Assembly: GCF_005080885.1 (NCBI RefSeq)
Contig: NZ_CP034864.1
Location: 186,001 to 250,000 of the forward strand
Direction: 5' to 3'
Origin: Buchnera aphidicola (Macrosiphoniella sanborni)
Lineage (GTDB): Bacteria; Pseudomonadota; Gammaproteobacteria; Enterobacterales; Enterobacteriaceae
Length of the DNA: 64,000 nt
Part shown: one piece after another, positions 40,884 to 52,853 of the stretch
How positions within the stretch are numbered: the first letter of the stretch is position 1
Layout of the letters: the number at the start of each line of letters is the position of its first letter
The notes under the pieces: generated by a model
Databases searched by the model: none
What the model was told of the DNA's origin: nothing
Seen by the model: only the letters and a program-made list of their open reading frames with translations
Program-made: the position numbers and the translations under genes

Positions 40884-42320
40884 TTATTTTTGAAATAAAT
40901 ATTTTTTTATTATTTGATCTATATTTCCTGCTCCCTGTATTAAAATAATATCATTACCAGTTAATCTAGGAATAAGCGTATCTAATATTAGATTATTATC
41001 AGTAATAAAATTAACATATTTTTTTTTGTATTTTTTAATTTCATTGTAAAGTGAAAAACTATCTGCTCCAAGAATATATTTTTCATTTGCAGAATATACA
41101 TTTAATATTAATAATACATCGACTTGAGATAAAATTTTAACAAAATCATAATATAAATTATGAGTTCTTGTATATCTATGAGGTTGAAATATCATTATTA
41201 AATTCTTATTGGGCCATCCAGTTCTTATTGTATTGATAGTTTCTAATAATTCTGTCGGATGATGTCCATAGTCATCTATCAACATAGTTTTTTGATTATT
41301 GATAATGTTTTTTTGAATTAAATATTTTCCTAAGAATTCAAATCTTCTGGATGTACCTTGAAAATTTTTTAAAGACGAAATTATATTACAATGTGTTATT
41401 TTTTCGTTAAGGGCTAGAGCAACAGCAGCTGTTGCATTTAATGCATTATGTTTTCCAGGAATATTTAATGTTATATTTAATTTAATTTGATTTTTTATGA
41501 TTATTTGAAAACTCCCAATAAAAGCATCTTGCTTATAAGAACAGATGCAAAAATCGGCATTTTTATTAAATCCATATGTAAGTATTTTGCATTTAATATT
41601 TGGTAATATATCACAAATAGCATCATTATCTATACATACAATGGCTGTTCCATCTAATGAAATTTTTTGTAAAAAAGTTAAAAATGTTTGTTTTAATTTT
41701 ATAAAATTATTATCATAATGATTCATATGATCAGATTCAATATTAGTAATAATTCCTATTTTAGGATTTAAATATAAAAATGAAGCATCACTTTCATCAG
41801 CTTCTACAATAAAATAACGAGAATGTCCTAATCTTGCATGAGAGCTAATTGATTTTATTAAGCCACCGTTAATTATTGTTGGATCTAGATTATTTTCAAT
41901 AAAAATATCTGTAATCATTGAAGTAGTAGTAGTTTTACCATGTGTGCCAGAAATTGCAATGCCATATTTAAATTTCATTAATATTTCAAGCATTTCTGCT
42001 CTTAATAATATAGGAATATTGTTTTTTTTAGCATAAATAATTTCTTGATTATGTGATAAAATAGCGCTAGATTTAATAATAAAATCAATATTTTGAATAT
42101 TTTTTTCGGAATGTTGAAAATATATTTTTGCTCCTAAATCAATTAATTTTTTTGTCATACTGTTTTTCAGTAGATCAGAACCACTAATTTTATGTCCTAG
42201 TTTTAGTAAAATTAAAGCAATTCCTGACATACCTGAACCGCTGATACCAATGAAATGAATATTTTTATTATTTTTATCAGTGATGAAAAAATTTATATCT
42301 TTTATATTTTTTATATGCAT
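40884..42320 (-). CDS. murC: UDP-N-acetylmuramate--L-alanine ligase
   Basis: First ligase of the murein stem peptide. The 478 residues match E. coli (491). Rossmann start [19 protein letters not shown]-loop [26 protein letters not shown] and [12 protein letters not shown] are the family marks. It is 28 nt after murG. Confidence 0.97.
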   Translation of the reverse strand: MHIKNIKDINFFITDKNNKNIHFIGISGSGMSGIALILLKLGHKISGSDLLKNSMTKKLIDLGAKIYFQHSEKNIQNIDFIIKSSAILSHNQEIIYAKKNNIPILLRAEMLEILMKFKYGIAISGTHGKTTTTSMITDIFIENNLDPTIINGGLIKSISSHARLGHSRYFIVEADESDASFLYLNPKIGIITNIESDHMNHYDNNFIKLKQTFLTFLQKISLDGTAIVCIDNDAICDILPNIKCKILTYGFNKNADFCICSYKQDAFIGSFQIIIKNQIKLNITLNIPGKHNALNATAAVALALNEKITHCNIISSLKNFQGTSRRFEFLGKYLIQKNIINNQKTMLIDDYGHHPTELLETINTIRTGWPNKNLIMIFQPHRYTRTHNLYYDFVKILSQVDVLLILNVYSANEKYILGADSFSLYNEIKKYKKKYVNFITDNNLILDTLIPRLTGNDIILIQGAGNIDQIIKKYLFQK

Positions 42321-42348
42321 ATTTTGATCTTTTATTAATTTAATTTAT

Positions 42349-43425
42349 TTATATAAAATCTATATTTTTTTTAGACATCTTATTAATGATATTAAAAATA
42401 TTTTTTGTTGCATTTCGCATACCTAAAGAAAAAGCTTTTTCTGCCATAATTAATAGTGTTTTTCTATTTAATGAATTTAGTATGTTTACTATTAATAAAG
42501 TATTAAAATTAGATTGATCAATTATTTTAGCAGCTCCAATTGCTTCTAATTCTTCTGCATTTCGATGTTGTTGTTTGTCTTTATGCGGATAAGGTATAAA
42601 TATAGCAGCTAATCCTACTATAGTTATTTCACTTACGGTTAAAGCTCCAGAACGACTAATAATTATATCAGCCCATTCATATGCAGAGGCAATATTTTCA
42701 ATAAAACAAGTAATAAAACATTTACTTAATCCAAATTTTTTATATTTTTTTTTTGTTTTTTCTAATTCATTATTACCTGTTTGATGCCAAATAATACATT
42801 TTTCTTTTAATAAGGCAAATGCTTCTGGTAAAACACGATTGAGAATAGATGCTCCTTGGCTGCCTCCAAGAACTAGTATTCTTAAAAATCCTTGTCTATT
42901 TTGAAAACGTTTAATAGGGATAGGAATTTTGATAATACTTTCGCAAACTGGATTACCTACTGCGATTGCATTTTTTAATGTTCCTGGGTGCGCTTGTATA
43001 TTTTTTGTAGATATTTTAGAAAGCCAACGATTAGTCATACCTGCTATTTTATTTTGTTCATGTATAATCAGTGGGGTATTGGAATGCCAAGCAGCTATCC
43101 CTCCTGGACCTGATACATAACCTCCCATCCCTAATACAATATCTGGAGCCCAATTTTTTATTATTTTTTTTATATTATAATAAGAACGCAATATATATAT
43201 TGGTGAATAAAATAAATTTTTTAAATTAGCATTACGTAATCCTTTAATTCTTATAAAATGCATTTTAATACCATATTTTGGTACAATTTTAGATTCTATA
43301 CTATTTTTAGTACCTATCCAGTTTACATGCCATCCCTTTTTAATTAAATAACGTGCTATAGTTAATCCTGGAAAAACATGACCACCGCTTCCACCAGCCA
43401 TAATTATTATTTTTTTTGCAATCAT
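42349..43425 (-). CDS. murG: UDP-N-acetylglucosamine--lipid I transferase
   Basis: GT28 enzyme that adds GlcNAc to lipid I on the inner face of the membrane. The 358 residues match E. coli (355). AGGSGGHVFPGL, GMGGYVSGPGGIAA and VLGGSQGASILN are the donor/acceptor loops. Its ATG overlaps the ftsW stop by 4 nt, implying translational coupling. Confidence 0.97.
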   Translation of the reverse strand: MIAKKIIIMAGGSGGHVFPGLTIARYLIKKGWHVNWIGTKNSIESKIVPKYGIKMHFIRIKGLRNANLKNLFYSPIYILRSYYNIKKIIKNWAPDIVLGMGGYVSGPGGIAAWHSNTPLIIHEQNKIAGMTNRWLSKISTKNIQAHPGTLKNAIAVGNPVCESIIKIPIPIKRFQNRQGFLRILVLGGSQGASILNRVLPEAFALLKEKCIIWHQTGNNELEKTKKKYKKFGLSKCFITCFIENIASAYEWADIIISRSGALTVSEITIVGLAAIFIPYPHKDKQQHRNAEELEAIGAAKIIDQSNFNTLLIVNILNSLNRKTLLIMAEKAFSLGMRNATKNIFNIINKMSKKNIDFI

Positions 43426-44618
43426 TTAGATCCTCTAGGAAAAGCTTGTAATGTTTTTAACTTTAGTTCGAAATCAATTCTTAATAAAAAAAAAATAGCT
43501 ATTGAATTTATTATTAAACTAGAACCTCCATAACTAACAAATGGTAAGGTTAATCCTTTAGTAGGTAAAAGACCAGTAGCTGCTCCAACATTAATAAATG
43601 TTTGAAAGTTAAACCAAATACCAATTGAAGAGGCTAAAAATCCTGAGAAAATTTGGTTCTTTTCTAGAGATTTTTGTCCAATATATAAAGCTCGAAAAGA
43701 AATTATAAAAATAATTAATAATATAAAAATTGAACCAATACAACCTAATTCTTCACCGATAATAGAAAATATAAAATCGCTATGTGCATCCGGTAAATAA
43801 TTTAACTTTTGTATTGAATTACCTAATCCTTCTCCTAAAAAATTACCTCTACCTAATGCGATTAATGATTGTGTTAATTGATATCCATTACCGAATGGGT
43901 CTTCCCAAGGATTCCAAAAAGATAAAATTCTTTTAATACGATACGGTTCTAGCAATATTAATAGAAAAATTATCAATATACTTAGAGTAATAATAAATAA
44001 AAATTGTTTTATTTTTACTCCTGATAGAAATAAAACTGATAAAGTAGTGAAAATAATAACAATTACAGCCCCTAAATCAGGCTCTGATAAAAGAAGAATT
44101 GACTCTATAATTACGATACTAATAGGTTTTAAAAAACCCCAAATATAATTTTTTACTTCGTGATGTTTTCTTGACAAGTAACTAGATATATAACAAAAAG
44201 AAGAAACTTTGCATATTTCAGATGGTTGTATATGTAAAAAACCTATATTGATCCATCGAAAAGATCCATGTATTGAATGACCAACTATTAATACAAAAAA
44301 GAGTAATAATATTGATGTAATAAGTATAAAACTACTATTTTTTTCCCAAAAAATAATGGGTGTACGTAAAAAAATAAAAGACAATAAAAATATTAAAAAA
44401 AAATAAAATACTTCTCTTTTAATAAAAAAAAATGAATTATGATACATACTTTGACTAATAGGAATAGATGTAGAAATCACCATAATGAATCCGATAGACA
44501 TTAAAATTAATGTCAACCATAATAATATACGGTCATATAGTATTATATAAGATTTTTTTTTATTATATTTTTCTTCAATGTTTTTCTTATTTTTTATTTT
44601 TTTTTTTTCTTTCATCAA
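43422..44618 (-). CDS. ftsW: Septal peptidoglycan polymerase FtsW
   Basis: SEDS-family multispanning membrane glycosyltransferase partnering FtsI. The 398 residues (E. coli 414) have about ten hydrophobic segments. Conserved are GHSIHGSFRWINIGFLHIQPSE, LLSEPDLGAV, LPDAHSDFIFSIIGEELG, and GLLPTKGLTLPFVSYGGSS. The lysine-rich N-terminus contains an A12 run (44597-44608) read in frame. It overlaps murD and murG by 4 nt each. Confidence 0.96.
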   Translation of the reverse strand: MMKEKKKIKNKKNIEEKYNKKKSYIILYDRILLWLTLILMSIGFIMVISTSIPISQSMYHNSFFFIKREVFYFFLIFLLSFIFLRTPIIFWEKNSSFILITSILLLFFVLIVGHSIHGSFRWINIGFLHIQPSEICKVSSFCYISSYLSRKHHEVKNYIWGFLKPISIVIIESILLLSEPDLGAVIVIIFTTLSVLFLSGVKIKQFLFIITLSILIIFLLILLEPYRIKRILSFWNPWEDPFGNGYQLTQSLIALGRGNFLGEGLGNSIQKLNYLPDAHSDFIFSIIGEELGCIGSIFILLIIFIISFRALYIGQKSLEKNQIFSGFLASSIGIWFNFQTFINVGAATGLLPTKGLTLPFVSYGGSSLIINSIAIFFLLRIDFELKLKTLQAFPRGSK

Positions 44619-45937
44619 GTTATTTCCTTGGTTAACTTTACAAAAAGATTGCCTCTCTCTTCAAAATTAGTAAATTGATCTAAACTGCTACATCCAGGAG
44701 ATAAAAGAACAGTATCACCTGATTTAACTCTTGTAGAAATTAATGTCATTGCTTTTTTTAAATCTTCTACATAAATAGATTTTTTTTTACATATTCTTGA
44801 AATTTTTATTCCATCTTTTCCAAAACAGTAAATTTTTATTTTTTTTTTATTGAAATATATTTTTAATGCATTAAAATCACCAGATTTACTATCTCCACCT
44901 AATAATAAATGTATTGTGCCTTTTTTTTTTGTTACAGAATCAAGAGCAACTTGTGTACTGTTTACATTAGTAGATTTAGAATCATTAATCCAATCGATAC
45001 CGTTTTTGCTTTGTATTGTTTGAAAACGATGTGGTAAATTTGAAAAATTTTTAAGTGTATGTATTGTATATTTTCTAGAAAATTTCATTGCATCTGCAAT
45101 AGCAATAGAGACTAATACATTATGATAATTATGATAACCAGATAATAATAGTTCAGAACTATTTAATATTTTTTTATTTTTATGATAAAAAAGAAAAGAA
45201 GCATTATTTTTTTTAATATAGTAATCACTGTCTTTTTTTCCAAAACTAATGTAGTGTTGATTATTTTTATAAAAAATATCGTTTAATTTATCATATGCAT
45301 TCATAATACAAATATCTGCTTTATGATAAATAGATAATTTAGTTTTTTTGTATTGTTCAAAACCTTTTGGATATCGATTTATATGATCTTTATGAATATT
45401 TAGAATTACAGCTATTTTTGCTTTTAAATTAAATGTATTTTCTAGTTGAAAACTAGATAATTCTATTATGTATAAATCTGTATTTTTATCAAGTAAGTTT
45501 AGTACAGGATACCCAATATTACCACCTAGTAAAGCATTGCAACCAGAATTTTTTGCAATTTTTGTAATCATTGTAGCAACAGTACTTTTTCCATTAGTTC
45601 CCGTAATAGCAATAATTGGAGAAGATATTTCTCTAACAAATAATTCAATATCACTAATAATTTCAATTCCTAATGAACGTGCTTGTATTAAGATTGGTCT
45701 AAAAGAAGAAATACCTGGACTAATAATAATTAAATCTGATTCTAAAATCCATTTATGTTCTAAACTGCCAAGACTATATTCGATATTTTTAGGTATTTTT
45801 ATAAAAAATATAGGATTTTTAGATTCATCGATAATTTTGGGTTTTATTCCTTGTTTTAAAAAAAAATGAATACAAGATATCCCTGTTAATCCTATACCTA
45901 AAATTAATATTTTTTTACCAAAATAATTATATACCAT
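44615..45937 (-). CDS. murD: UDP-N-acetylmuramoylalanine--D-glutamate ligase
   Basis: Second ligase of the stem peptide. I place the start at ATG 45937 ([19 protein letters not shown]), whose first base overlaps the mraY TAA as TAATG and which has AAAGGTGG upstream; a longer frame into mraY is not conserved. This gives 440 residues (E. coli 438). P-loop ITGTNGKSTVATMI, NDSKSTNVNST and LLLGGDSKSGDF are conserved. Confidence 0.96.
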   Translation of the reverse strand: MVYNYFGKKILILGIGLTGISCIHFFLKQGIKPKIIDESKNPIFFIKIPKNIEYSLGSLEHKWILESDLIIISPGISSFRPILIQARSLGIEIISDIELFVREISSPIIAITGTNGKSTVATMITKIAKNSGCNALLGGNIGYPVLNLLDKNTDLYIIELSSFQLENTFNLKAKIAVILNIHKDHINRYPKGFEQYKKTKLSIYHKADICIMNAYDKLNDIFYKNNQHYISFGKKDSDYYIKKNNASFLFYHKNKKILNSSELLLSGYHNYHNVLVSIAIADAMKFSRKYTIHTLKNFSNLPHRFQTIQSKNGIDWINDSKSTNVNSTQVALDSVTKKKGTIHLLLGGDSKSGDFNALKIYFNKKKIKIYCFGKDGIKISRICKKKSIYVEDLKKAMTLISTRVKSGDTVLLSPGCSSLDQFTNFEERGNLFVKLTKEIT

Positions 45938-47013
45938 TAACGTACCACCTTTAAGGAAAGAAGTCCTATTAATAAAAATATAAACGAGATGATCCAAAAT
46001 CGTACAATAATTAAATTTTCTGATATTCCTTTTTCTTCATAATGATGGTGAATAGGTGCCATTTTGAAGATTCTTTTTTTTCTAATTTTAAATGATATAA
46101 TTTGTAATATTACAGATATTGTTTCACATACAAAAACACCGCCTAGGATAATTAATAATAATTCTTGATGTAATAAAATAGCTATTATTCCTAAGGAACC
46201 GCCTAATGATAATGATCCAACATCTCCCATAAATATTTTAGCTGGATAACTGTTAAACCATAAAAAACCTAAACTTGATCCAATAATTGCTGTACATAAT
46301 ATCGCTAATTCACTTGAGTTTTTTATATAAAAAATATTTAAAAAAGTAGAATTATTTATGTTATCGCTCAATAAAGATATTAATGCTAAACCAGATGTTA
46401 AAAAAATAATTGGCATAATAGCTAATCCATCTAATCCATCTGTTATGTTCACTGAATTACTAGTACCAACGATTACAAAGTAAGCAAGAAAAATAAATAA
46501 ATAATTTGTTTCAAAAGTATTTTTTATATAAAAAGGAATGATTAATTTTTTTAAGGAAATATCTTGAGTATTGATTATCATGATATATATTAAAAATAAG
46601 GCAAAAATAGACATCCAAAAATATTTCCATAATAATTTTAATCCTTGACTATTTTGATGTTTAATTTTTTTATAGTCATCAATTAAACCAATAATTCCAT
46701 ATCCTATCAAAATACTTATAACAAACCAAATATTGATATTTGATAAATTACAATATAGTATTGTTGAAAAAAATATAGAAAAAATAATAAAAATGCCACC
46801 CATAGTAGGTGTGTTTTTTTTTGAGTAATGTGTTTTCGGACCGTTATGACGTATAATTTGAAATTTTTGATATTTTTTTAAAAAACGAATAAAATATGAT
46901 CCAATATATAAATTAATAAAAAAAGATGTCAGTAAACTAAAGATCATACGATATGCAACATGAGAAATAATATTTTCATTGAAAGTGAAGTATTTATTTA
47001 AGAAAATTAACAT
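45937..47013 (-). CDS. mraY: Phospho-N-acetylmuramoyl-pentapeptide transferase
   Basis: Integral membrane enzyme making lipid I. The 358 residues (E. coli 360) have about ten hydrophobic segments. Conserved are [24 protein letters not shown] with catalytic aspartates, [24 protein letters not shown] and [11 protein letters not shown]. The start lies inside the murF 3' end (20-nt overlap). Confidence 0.97.
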   Translation of the reverse strand: MLIFLNKYFTFNENIISHVAYRMIFSLLTSFFINLYIGSYFIRFLKKYQKFQIIRHNGPKTHYSKKNTPTMGGIFIIFSIFFSTILYCNLSNINIWFVISILIGYGIIGLIDDYKKIKHQNSQGLKLLWKYFWMSIFALFLIYIMIINTQDISLKKLIIPFYIKNTFETNYLFIFLAYFVIVGTSNSVNITDGLDGLAIMPIIFLTSGLALISLLSDNINNSTFLNIFYIKNSSELAILCTAIIGSSLGFLWFNSYPAKIFMGDVGSLSLGGSLGIIAILLHQELLLIILGGVFVCETISVILQIISFKIRKKRIFKMAPIHHHYEEKGISENLIIVRFWIISFIFLLIGLLSLKVVR

Positions 47014-48376
47014 TTTTTTTACTCTCTTGAATAAGATTTTCTACTACTTCTTCCATTTTTGTATTACGAGATCCTTTGATAAGTATTGTAATTTTTATTT
47101 TTTGTAAAAAAAAATTTTTTAGATATTTATTTAAATCTTGTTTATCAAGAAAATGTTTGCCATTACGAAAAATTTTTGTAACTTCATAACTAATATTTCC
47201 AATACTCAAAATTTTATTAATTTGAGATAAATTAGCAGCATTTCCTATCATTCTATGATATAAAAGACTTTTTTCTCCTAATTCAGACATATCTCCGATA
47301 ACTAATATTTTATAACCAGGCATTTTTTCCAATACTTTTATTGCTGTAATCATAGATGCAACATTAGAGTTATAGGTATCATCAATTAAAATTTTATTAG
47401 AACTTAAGATGATAGATTCTAATCGTTTTGATATAATAGGAGTATCTGATAGTCCTAGTTTAATTATTTTTAGCGGTATTTTGAGAGCAAAAGAAAGAGC
47501 ACTAGCAGCTAATGCATTCGAAACATTTTGATAACCTAAAAAAGGTAGAGAAATATTTATTTCTCCATTCGGAGTATGCATTATAAAAGATGTTCCGTAT
47601 ATGTTGATATTAATATGACTAGAAAAAAAATTACTATTCTTTTTTTTTTTAATAGAGAAGTAAAGAATATGATGATTGTGAATTTTTTTTTTCCATTTTG
47701 AAAGATGATGACTATCTAAATTAATAATTACTATACCATTAGATTTCAAACCAGAAAAAATTTCGGATTTAGCTTGAGATACACCTAATAATGATTTAAA
47801 ACCTTGCAAATGAGAATATTGAATATTATTAATTAATATAATTTCTGGTTGACTTATTTTACTAATGTAAGCAATTTCACCTAATTTGTTAGCTCCTAAT
47901 TCAATTACACCATATTTATGTGATTGGTTTAATTGTAAGAGAGTAATAGGAACACCAATATTATTATTTAAATTACCAATAGTAGAAATTGTATTACCAT
48001 ACTTTCTGAGTATAGATGCTGTCATTTCTTTCACTGTAGTCTTTCCACAAGAACCAGTAATTGCTAATATTTTAGCATTTGTTTTTTTGCGAATCCAAGC
48101 GGCAATTTGACCTAAGGCAAGAGATGTATTTTTTACACAAATATATGAAATATGATATTTGATATTTTTTTGTGTCATTATAGCAGAACAACCCTTTTTG
48201 ATTGCATCTTGAATAAAAATATGTGCATCAAAATTACGACCTATTAAAGCAATAAACAGGCAACCAGGTATGATTTTTTTAGTATCAATGACAATTTCAT
48301 TTATAAATAAATCTTTTTTTCCATATAGTTTTCCATTAGTAATAGAAGCGAGTGTTTTTAAAGATACAGAAATCAT
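46994..48376 (-). CDS. murF: UDP-N-acetylmuramoyl-tripeptide--D-alanyl-D-alanine ligase
   Basis: Adds D-Ala-D-Ala to the murein tripeptide. The 460 residues match E. coli (452). P-loop [41 protein letters not shown] and [12 protein letters not shown] are family motifs. An A11 run near 47640-47650 is read in frame. Start overlaps the murE stop (ATGA). Confidence 0.97.
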   Translation of the reverse strand: MISVSLKTLASITNGKLYGKKDLFINEIVIDTKKIIPGCLFIALIGRNFDAHIFIQDAIKKGCSAIMTQKNIKYHISYICVKNTSLALGQIAAWIRKKTNAKILAITGSCGKTTVKEMTASILRKYGNTISTIGNLNNNIGVPITLLQLNQSHKYGVIELGANKLGEIAYISKISQPEIILINNIQYSHLQGFKSLLGVSQAKSEIFSGLKSNGIVIINLDSHHLSKWKKKIHNHHILYFSIKKKKNSNFFSSHININIYGTSFIMHTPNGEINISLPFLGYQNVSNALAASALSFALKIPLKIIKLGLSDTPIISKRLESIILSSNKILIDDTYNSNVASMITAIKVLEKMPGYKILVIGDMSELGEKSLLYHRMIGNAANLSQINKILSIGNISYEVTKIFRNGKHFLDKQDLNKYLKNFFLQKIKITILIKGSRNTKMEEVVENLIQESKKNVNFLK

Positions 48377-49881
48377 ATATGTTTTTCCAATAAATTTAAT
48401 ATTGTTTGTTGATCTGAATAAATAATAGATCTATTATGAAAAATTTGTTTATTTTCATGTCCTTTTCCAGCTACAAAAATTATATGATTGTTTTTTGCTT
48501 TGAAATAAGCATAAGATATTGCTTTTTTCCTATTTGGAATAACAAATATTTTATTTTTTTTTTTACAACCACTTAAAATGTTTTTAATAATATTTCTTTC
48601 TTTTTCATTTCTTGGATTATCATTAGTAATAATTACTTGATTAGACATTTTTTCCGCAATAGCTCCCATAATTGAACGTTTAGTGATATCTTTTTCTCCT
48701 CCACATCCAAATATACACCATATATATTTTTTATAGTGTAATTTAATAGCATTTAGTGTTTTTTTTAAGGCATCAGGTGTATGTGCATAATCGACGATAA
48801 AAATTGGTTTATTATTTTTAGTAAATATTTGCATGCGACCATTTATAGGTTGTATGTTTTTACAAAGAGTTACAATATCTGATAAATTATGTCCAATTTC
48901 TAAAAGAGCAGCTAAAGATAATAAAAGATTTGTTACATTGAAATCTCCGATTAAACAAGATGATATTTCACTATCCCCCCAACTAGATTCAAATTTAATA
49001 TTAACATAGTTATTATAATATTTAATATGAGTAGCATTTAACCATTTTTTAGCATATTTTTTTTGAGTAGGATTTTTAATGGTCACAGCTACTGTATAAC
49101 AATTAAATAATTTTTTTAACCATTTTTGACCATATTGGTCATCAGCGTTCAATATAATTTTTTGTACTTTGTGTTTGCTAAATAATAACCATTTTGCTGA
49201 TGCATATTTTTCCATATTTTCATGGTAATCTAAATGATCTTGTGTTAGATTTGTAAATATTGCAATATAAAAAGGAATAGATTTTACGCGATTTTGTATT
49301 AAACCATGTGAAGATACTTCCATAGTAACTAACTTAGTTTTTTTTTTGTATACTTTTGATAAAAACGAATGAATAAAAATAGGAGAAGATGTGGTATTTT
49401 TTGTTGGATATAGATGATTATGAAAACCATTACCTAAAGTTCCCATAGTTGCTGTTTTTTGTCCTAAAAGATGATTTAATTGATTAATTAATTGTATTAC
49501 AGTAGTTTTTCCATTAGTTCCAGTGACACCAATAATTTTTAATTTTTTTTCTGGTTCGTGATAAAATCGACTTGCTAATATAGATATATTCTTAGATAAA
49601 TCAAGAAATTTTATTATAGGAATATTATAAATATATTCACATATTCCATGTTCTTCTTTTATTTTAGTTTCATATAGTATAGCTGCTGCTTTTTTTTTAA
49701 TAGCTTGAAAAATAAAATTACGTCCATCTTTTTTCGTGCCTGAAATAGCTAAAAATAATTCTCCTTTATTTATAGTTCTGCTATCTGTATTTAAATTAGA
49801 AATATTTTTTTTTGGAATATATTTTAACCATGGGGATAATAAATATTTTAAGCAAGTTTGATTCATTAATTTCCTTTTCAT
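48373..49881 (-). CDS. murE: UDP-MurNAc-L-Ala-D-Glu:meso-diaminopimelate ligase
   Basis: Adds the third residue of the stem peptide. The 502 residues match E. coli (495). P-loop VTGTNGKTTVIQLI, SSHGL, and the DNPR motif in TNDNPRNEK, which marks enzymes using meso-diaminopimelate. That links it to dapD in this window. The start may be M1 (49881) or the in-frame ATG at 49866 (MNQTCLKYLLSPW). It lies 9 nt after ftsI. Confidence 0.97.
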   Translation of the reverse strand: MKRKLMNQTCLKYLLSPWLKYIPKKNISNLNTDSRTINKGELFLAISGTKKDGRNFIFQAIKKKAAAILYETKIKEEHGICEYIYNIPIIKFLDLSKNISILASRFYHEPEKKLKIIGVTGTNGKTTVIQLINQLNHLLGQKTATMGTLGNGFHNHLYPTKNTTSSPIFIHSFLSKVYKKKTKLVTMEVSSHGLIQNRVKSIPFYIAIFTNLTQDHLDYHENMEKYASAKWLLFSKHKVQKIILNADDQYGQKWLKKLFNCYTVAVTIKNPTQKKYAKKWLNATHIKYYNNYVNIKFESSWGDSEISSCLIGDFNVTNLLLSLAALLEIGHNLSDIVTLCKNIQPINGRMQIFTKNNKPIFIVDYAHTPDALKKTLNAIKLHYKKYIWCIFGCGGEKDITKRSIMGAIAEKMSNQVIITNDNPRNEKERNIIKNILSGCKKKNKIFVIPNRKKAISYAYFKAKNNHIIFVAGKGHENKQIFHNRSIIYSDQQTILNLLEKHI

Positions 49882-49890
49882 GCAGTTGTT

Positions 49891-51615
49891 TTAAATTTTT
49901 TTATTTAATAAATTATCAGGTTTAATATTCATTTTTTTTAATATTAATTGCATAATTTTTCTAAATACTGGAGCAGAAACTGCGCCTCCATAATATTTTT
50001 TTCCTTGTGGATTATCTATAATGACAACTAATGAAAACATTGGATTACTAACTGGAGAAATTCCTGCAGTATAAGCTATATATTTTTTGATATATTGTCC
50101 ATTTATTCCTAATTTTTTCGCGGTTCCTGTTTTAATAGCAATACGATATCCTTTAATTGCAGCTTGTACCCCCCCTCCACCTGGTTTTGCAACATTTTCC
50201 ATCATATTCATTACTTTATCAACATATTCTTGAGGAAAAATTCTTACTCCCGGAACAGGTTTATTCACTTTCAGAATAGAAAGAGGTCGGTATATTCCAC
50301 CACTACCAATAGTAGCGTATAATCGTGTGAGTTGAAGAGGAGTTACCATGAGTCCATAACCAAAAGAAAAAGTAGCTTTTTCTAAATTAGACAAATTTTT
50401 TTTTTTAGGCAGTAATCCATTTTTTTCCCCAATTAATCCTAATTGAGTTGGTTGTCCTAATCCAAAATTAATATAGCTATTAATTAATTTTATAGTAGGT
50501 ATGGACAATGCTATTTTTGATATTCCTACATTGCTTGATTTTTGCAAAATTCCAGTTATACTAAGTTTTTCGTTATAAGTAACATCTTGAATTTTATGTT
50601 TTTTAATAAAAAATGGCTTTGTTTGAATAATAGAATTTTCTTTGATGACGCCTAATCTTAATGCTTCCATAATGACTATAGGTTTTACTGTTGAGCCAGG
50701 TTCAAACATATCTGTAATTGCTCTATTACGGATATTTTTTTTAACTGCATATTGTATATTATTAGGATTATATGATGGGCAATTTGCCATTGCTAATATT
50801 TCTCCAGTTTTAATATTTATTAAAATAGCAGTTCCAGAATCAGCATTATTTTTTATAACTGCTTCATACAATTTATGATATACAATAGTTTGTAGTTTTT
50901 GATCAATACTTAATGTCAAGTTATTTGATTTATTTTTTTGAATTAAAGATATATTTTCAATAACATGACCTTTGTTATCTTTTTGTATTTTTCTTTTTCC
51001 TGGTTTTCCTATTAAAAGTGTATTAAAGCTTTTTTCTATTCCTTCAATTCCTATACCATCTATATTTGTTATACCTACAAGTTGAGCAGCAATTCTTCCA
51101 GAAGGATAATATCTTTTCGATTCTTGTAATAAAAATATGCCGGGTAAATGTAATTGTTGAATATATTCTCCAATATTAGGAGTTATTTGGCGTGCTAAAT
51201 AGATGAATTTAGATTGTTTGTGATGCTGAATTCGTAAAAATATAGTTTTTAATGGAATAGAAAGAACTTTGGATAAAGCTTTCCAGCGTTGATTATTCAG
51301 AATATTACCACTATTAATAATTTCTGATGGATTTGCGCAAATTGCATTAACTGATACAGTTACAGCTAATGGATATCCTCTACGATCATTGATAATACCT
51401 CTTGTATTAAGTAAAGATTCTATTCTTGATGTTCTCAGATCACCTGCTAGTATTAATTTGTCTGAATTAATAATTTGTAAAAATATGACACGAAAAATTA
51501 AAATTAGAAAAGATAGAATAATAAAAATATATAATATAAAAAAACGCCAATTTAAATAAATATTTTTTTTTATGGTTTGCTCTTTAAAAGAAATTATTTT
51601 GTCTTTCTTGTACAT
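49891..51615 (-). CDS. ftsI: Peptidoglycan D,D-transpeptidase FtsI (PBP3)
   Basis: Septum-specific transpeptidase. The 574 residues match E. coli (588). Cytoplasmic tail, a transmembrane anchor at about 23-47 ([17 protein letters not shown]), the RGIINDRRG pedestal motif, catalytic S308-x-x-K311 in [11 protein letters not shown], the SSN motif at about 360-362, and KTGTAKKLG. It partners FtsW and FtsL, encoded in the same operon. Confidence 0.97.
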   Translation of the reverse strand: MYKKDKIISFKEQTIKKNIYLNWRFFILYIFIILSFLILIFRVIFLQIINSDKLILAGDLRTSRIESLLNTRGIINDRRGYPLAVTVSVNAICANPSEIINSGNILNNQRWKALSKVLSIPLKTIFLRIQHHKQSKFIYLARQITPNIGEYIQQLHLPGIFLLQESKRYYPSGRIAAQLVGITNIDGIGIEGIEKSFNTLLIGKPGKRKIQKDNKGHVIENISLIQKNKSNNLTLSIDQKLQTIVYHKLYEAVIKNNADSGTAILINIKTGEILAMANCPSYNPNNIQYAVKKNIRNRAITDMFEPGSTVKPIVIMEALRLGVIKENSIIQTKPFFIKKHKIQDVTYNEKLSITGILQKSSNVGISKIALSIPTIKLINSYINFGLGQPTQLGLIGEKNGLLPKKKNLSNLEKATFSFGYGLMVTPLQLTRLYATIGSGGIYRPLSILKVNKPVPGVRIFPQEYVDKVMNMMENVAKPGGGGVQAAIKGYRIAIKTGTAKKLGINGQYIKKYIAYTAGISPVSNPMFSLVVIIDNPQGKKYYGGAVSAPVFRKIMQLILKKMNIKPDNLLNKKI

Positions 51616-51667
51616 TTTTTACATAATATCCATTAATTAAATGTTTTATTAAAAAAATATTATTTTT

Positions 51668-51913
51668 TTAAATTGTAGAATGATTCGATAAAGCATTTTT
51701 TTCAATAATTAAATTTCTCCAATCATCATTCTTTTTTTTTTTTTGAATTAAAAGTTCTTCTTCTTGACTAATTAATAAACGAGTTTCGTATACTGTGATA
51801 ATAATAAAACTAGCAGATAATATTATTATGAATAATAATATTAAATGCATTTGAGTGTATAAAATAAAATCATTTTTAATAATTTTAAATAAATCATAAC
51901 GTTGAATCTTCAT
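51668..51913 (-). CDS. ftsL: Cell division protein FtsL (short)
   Basis: Small bitopic division protein. The 81 residues (E. coli 121) have one transmembrane segment (about 22-41, LILLFIIILSASFIIITVY) followed by a short heptad-like region, ETRLLISQEEELLIQ. The sequence is weakly conserved, so the call leans on position between rsmH and ftsI and on topology. An A13 run (51732-51744) is read in frame. In E. coli FtsL works with FtsB and FtsQ; ftsQ is missing from this cluster. Confidence 0.85.
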   Translation of the reverse strand: MKIQRYDLFKIIKNDFILYTQMHLILLFIIILSASFIIITVYETRLLISQEEELLIQKKKKNDDWRNLIIEKNALSNHSTI

Positions 51914-51914
51914 T

Positions 51915-52853
51915 TTATTGTTTTATTTCCGCTATTCTAAGTATTGAACTTCGTGCTCTAGGATTATAATTGATTTCTTTTTGACTCGGTAATATACGAT
52001 TGATCATCTGCAATTTACATATTTTTAATTTTTTTAATTGTTTTTCTGTAATAGGCATTCCATATGGAACAATGGCTTTTTTACTATTATATGTGATAAA
52101 TTTTTTTGCTATTCTATCTTCTAAAGAATGAAAACTAATAATTAATATACGTCCTCCAGGCTTTAATATTTTTAAAGTACTATCTAAAGCTTTTTTTATT
52201 TCTTCTAATTCTTGATTAATATAAATTCTAATAGCTTGAAAACTTTTTCTTGCTGGATGTTTAAAAGGATGTTTTATTGGTATAGCTTTTTTTATAATAT
52301 TTGCTAATTCTAAAGTACTTGTTATTTTTTTTATATTACTAAAATATTTAATCGCATGAGCGATTTTTTTTGCAAAACGTTCTTCTCCAAAAGTTTTTAA
52401 TACAAAAGCAATTTCTTTAGTATTGCTATAAAACAACCAATCTGCAGCAGAAATTCCAGATTGAGGGTTCATTCTCATGTCTAAAGGTCCATCTTGTTTA
52501 AATGAAAAACCTCTTTGAGCATTATCAAGTTGCATGGAAGAAACTCCTAAATCAAAGATAATTCCATGAACTTTTCCTATAATTTGATTATTTTGTGCAT
52601 AATCTAATAATTTTGAAAAATTCTGATTAATAATATGAAAACGTGAATCTTGTATATTTTTGCCAATAGCATAAGACAATGGATCTTTATCAAGAGAATA
52701 TAATCTTCCGTGTTTGCCTAATTTTTTTAAAATTTCTTTAGAGTGTCCACCCATGCCAAATGTGCTATCAATATAAATACCATTTTTTTTTATTTCTAAA
52801 GCCTGTATGATTTCTTCTTTCATTACTGGAATATGTTTTAGTATATGATTCAT
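51915..52853 (-). CDS. rsmH: 16S rRNA (cytosine1402-N4)-methyltransferase
   Basis: SAM-dependent methyltransferase (former mraW). The 312 residues match E. coli (313). SAM loop [42 protein letters not shown] and the C-terminal [14 protein letters not shown] are conserved. First retained gene of the dcw cluster; mraZ and cra, which precede it in E. coli, are absent in the 268-bp spacer toward ilvH. Confidence 0.97.
   Translation of the reverse strand: MNHILKHIPVMKEEIIQALEIKKNGIYIDSTFGMGGHSKEILKKLGKHGRLYSLDKDPLSYAIGKNIQDSRFHIINQNFSKLLDYAQNNQIIGKVHGIIFDLGVSSMQLDNAQRGFSFKQDGPLDMRMNPQSGISAADWLFYSNTKEIAFVLKTFGEERFAKKIAHAIKYFSNIKKITSTLELANIIKKAIPIKHPFKHPARKSFQAIRIYINQELEEIKKALDSTLKILKPGGRILIISFHSLEDRIAKKFITYNSKKAIVPYGMPITEKQLKKLKICKLQMINRILPSQKEINYNPRARSSILRIAEIKQ

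Noticed and set aside
45938-45997. Longer murD frame starting inside mraY
   Set aside because: The extra residues do not match MurD, and the TAATG junction with a good ribosome site at 45937 fits better.
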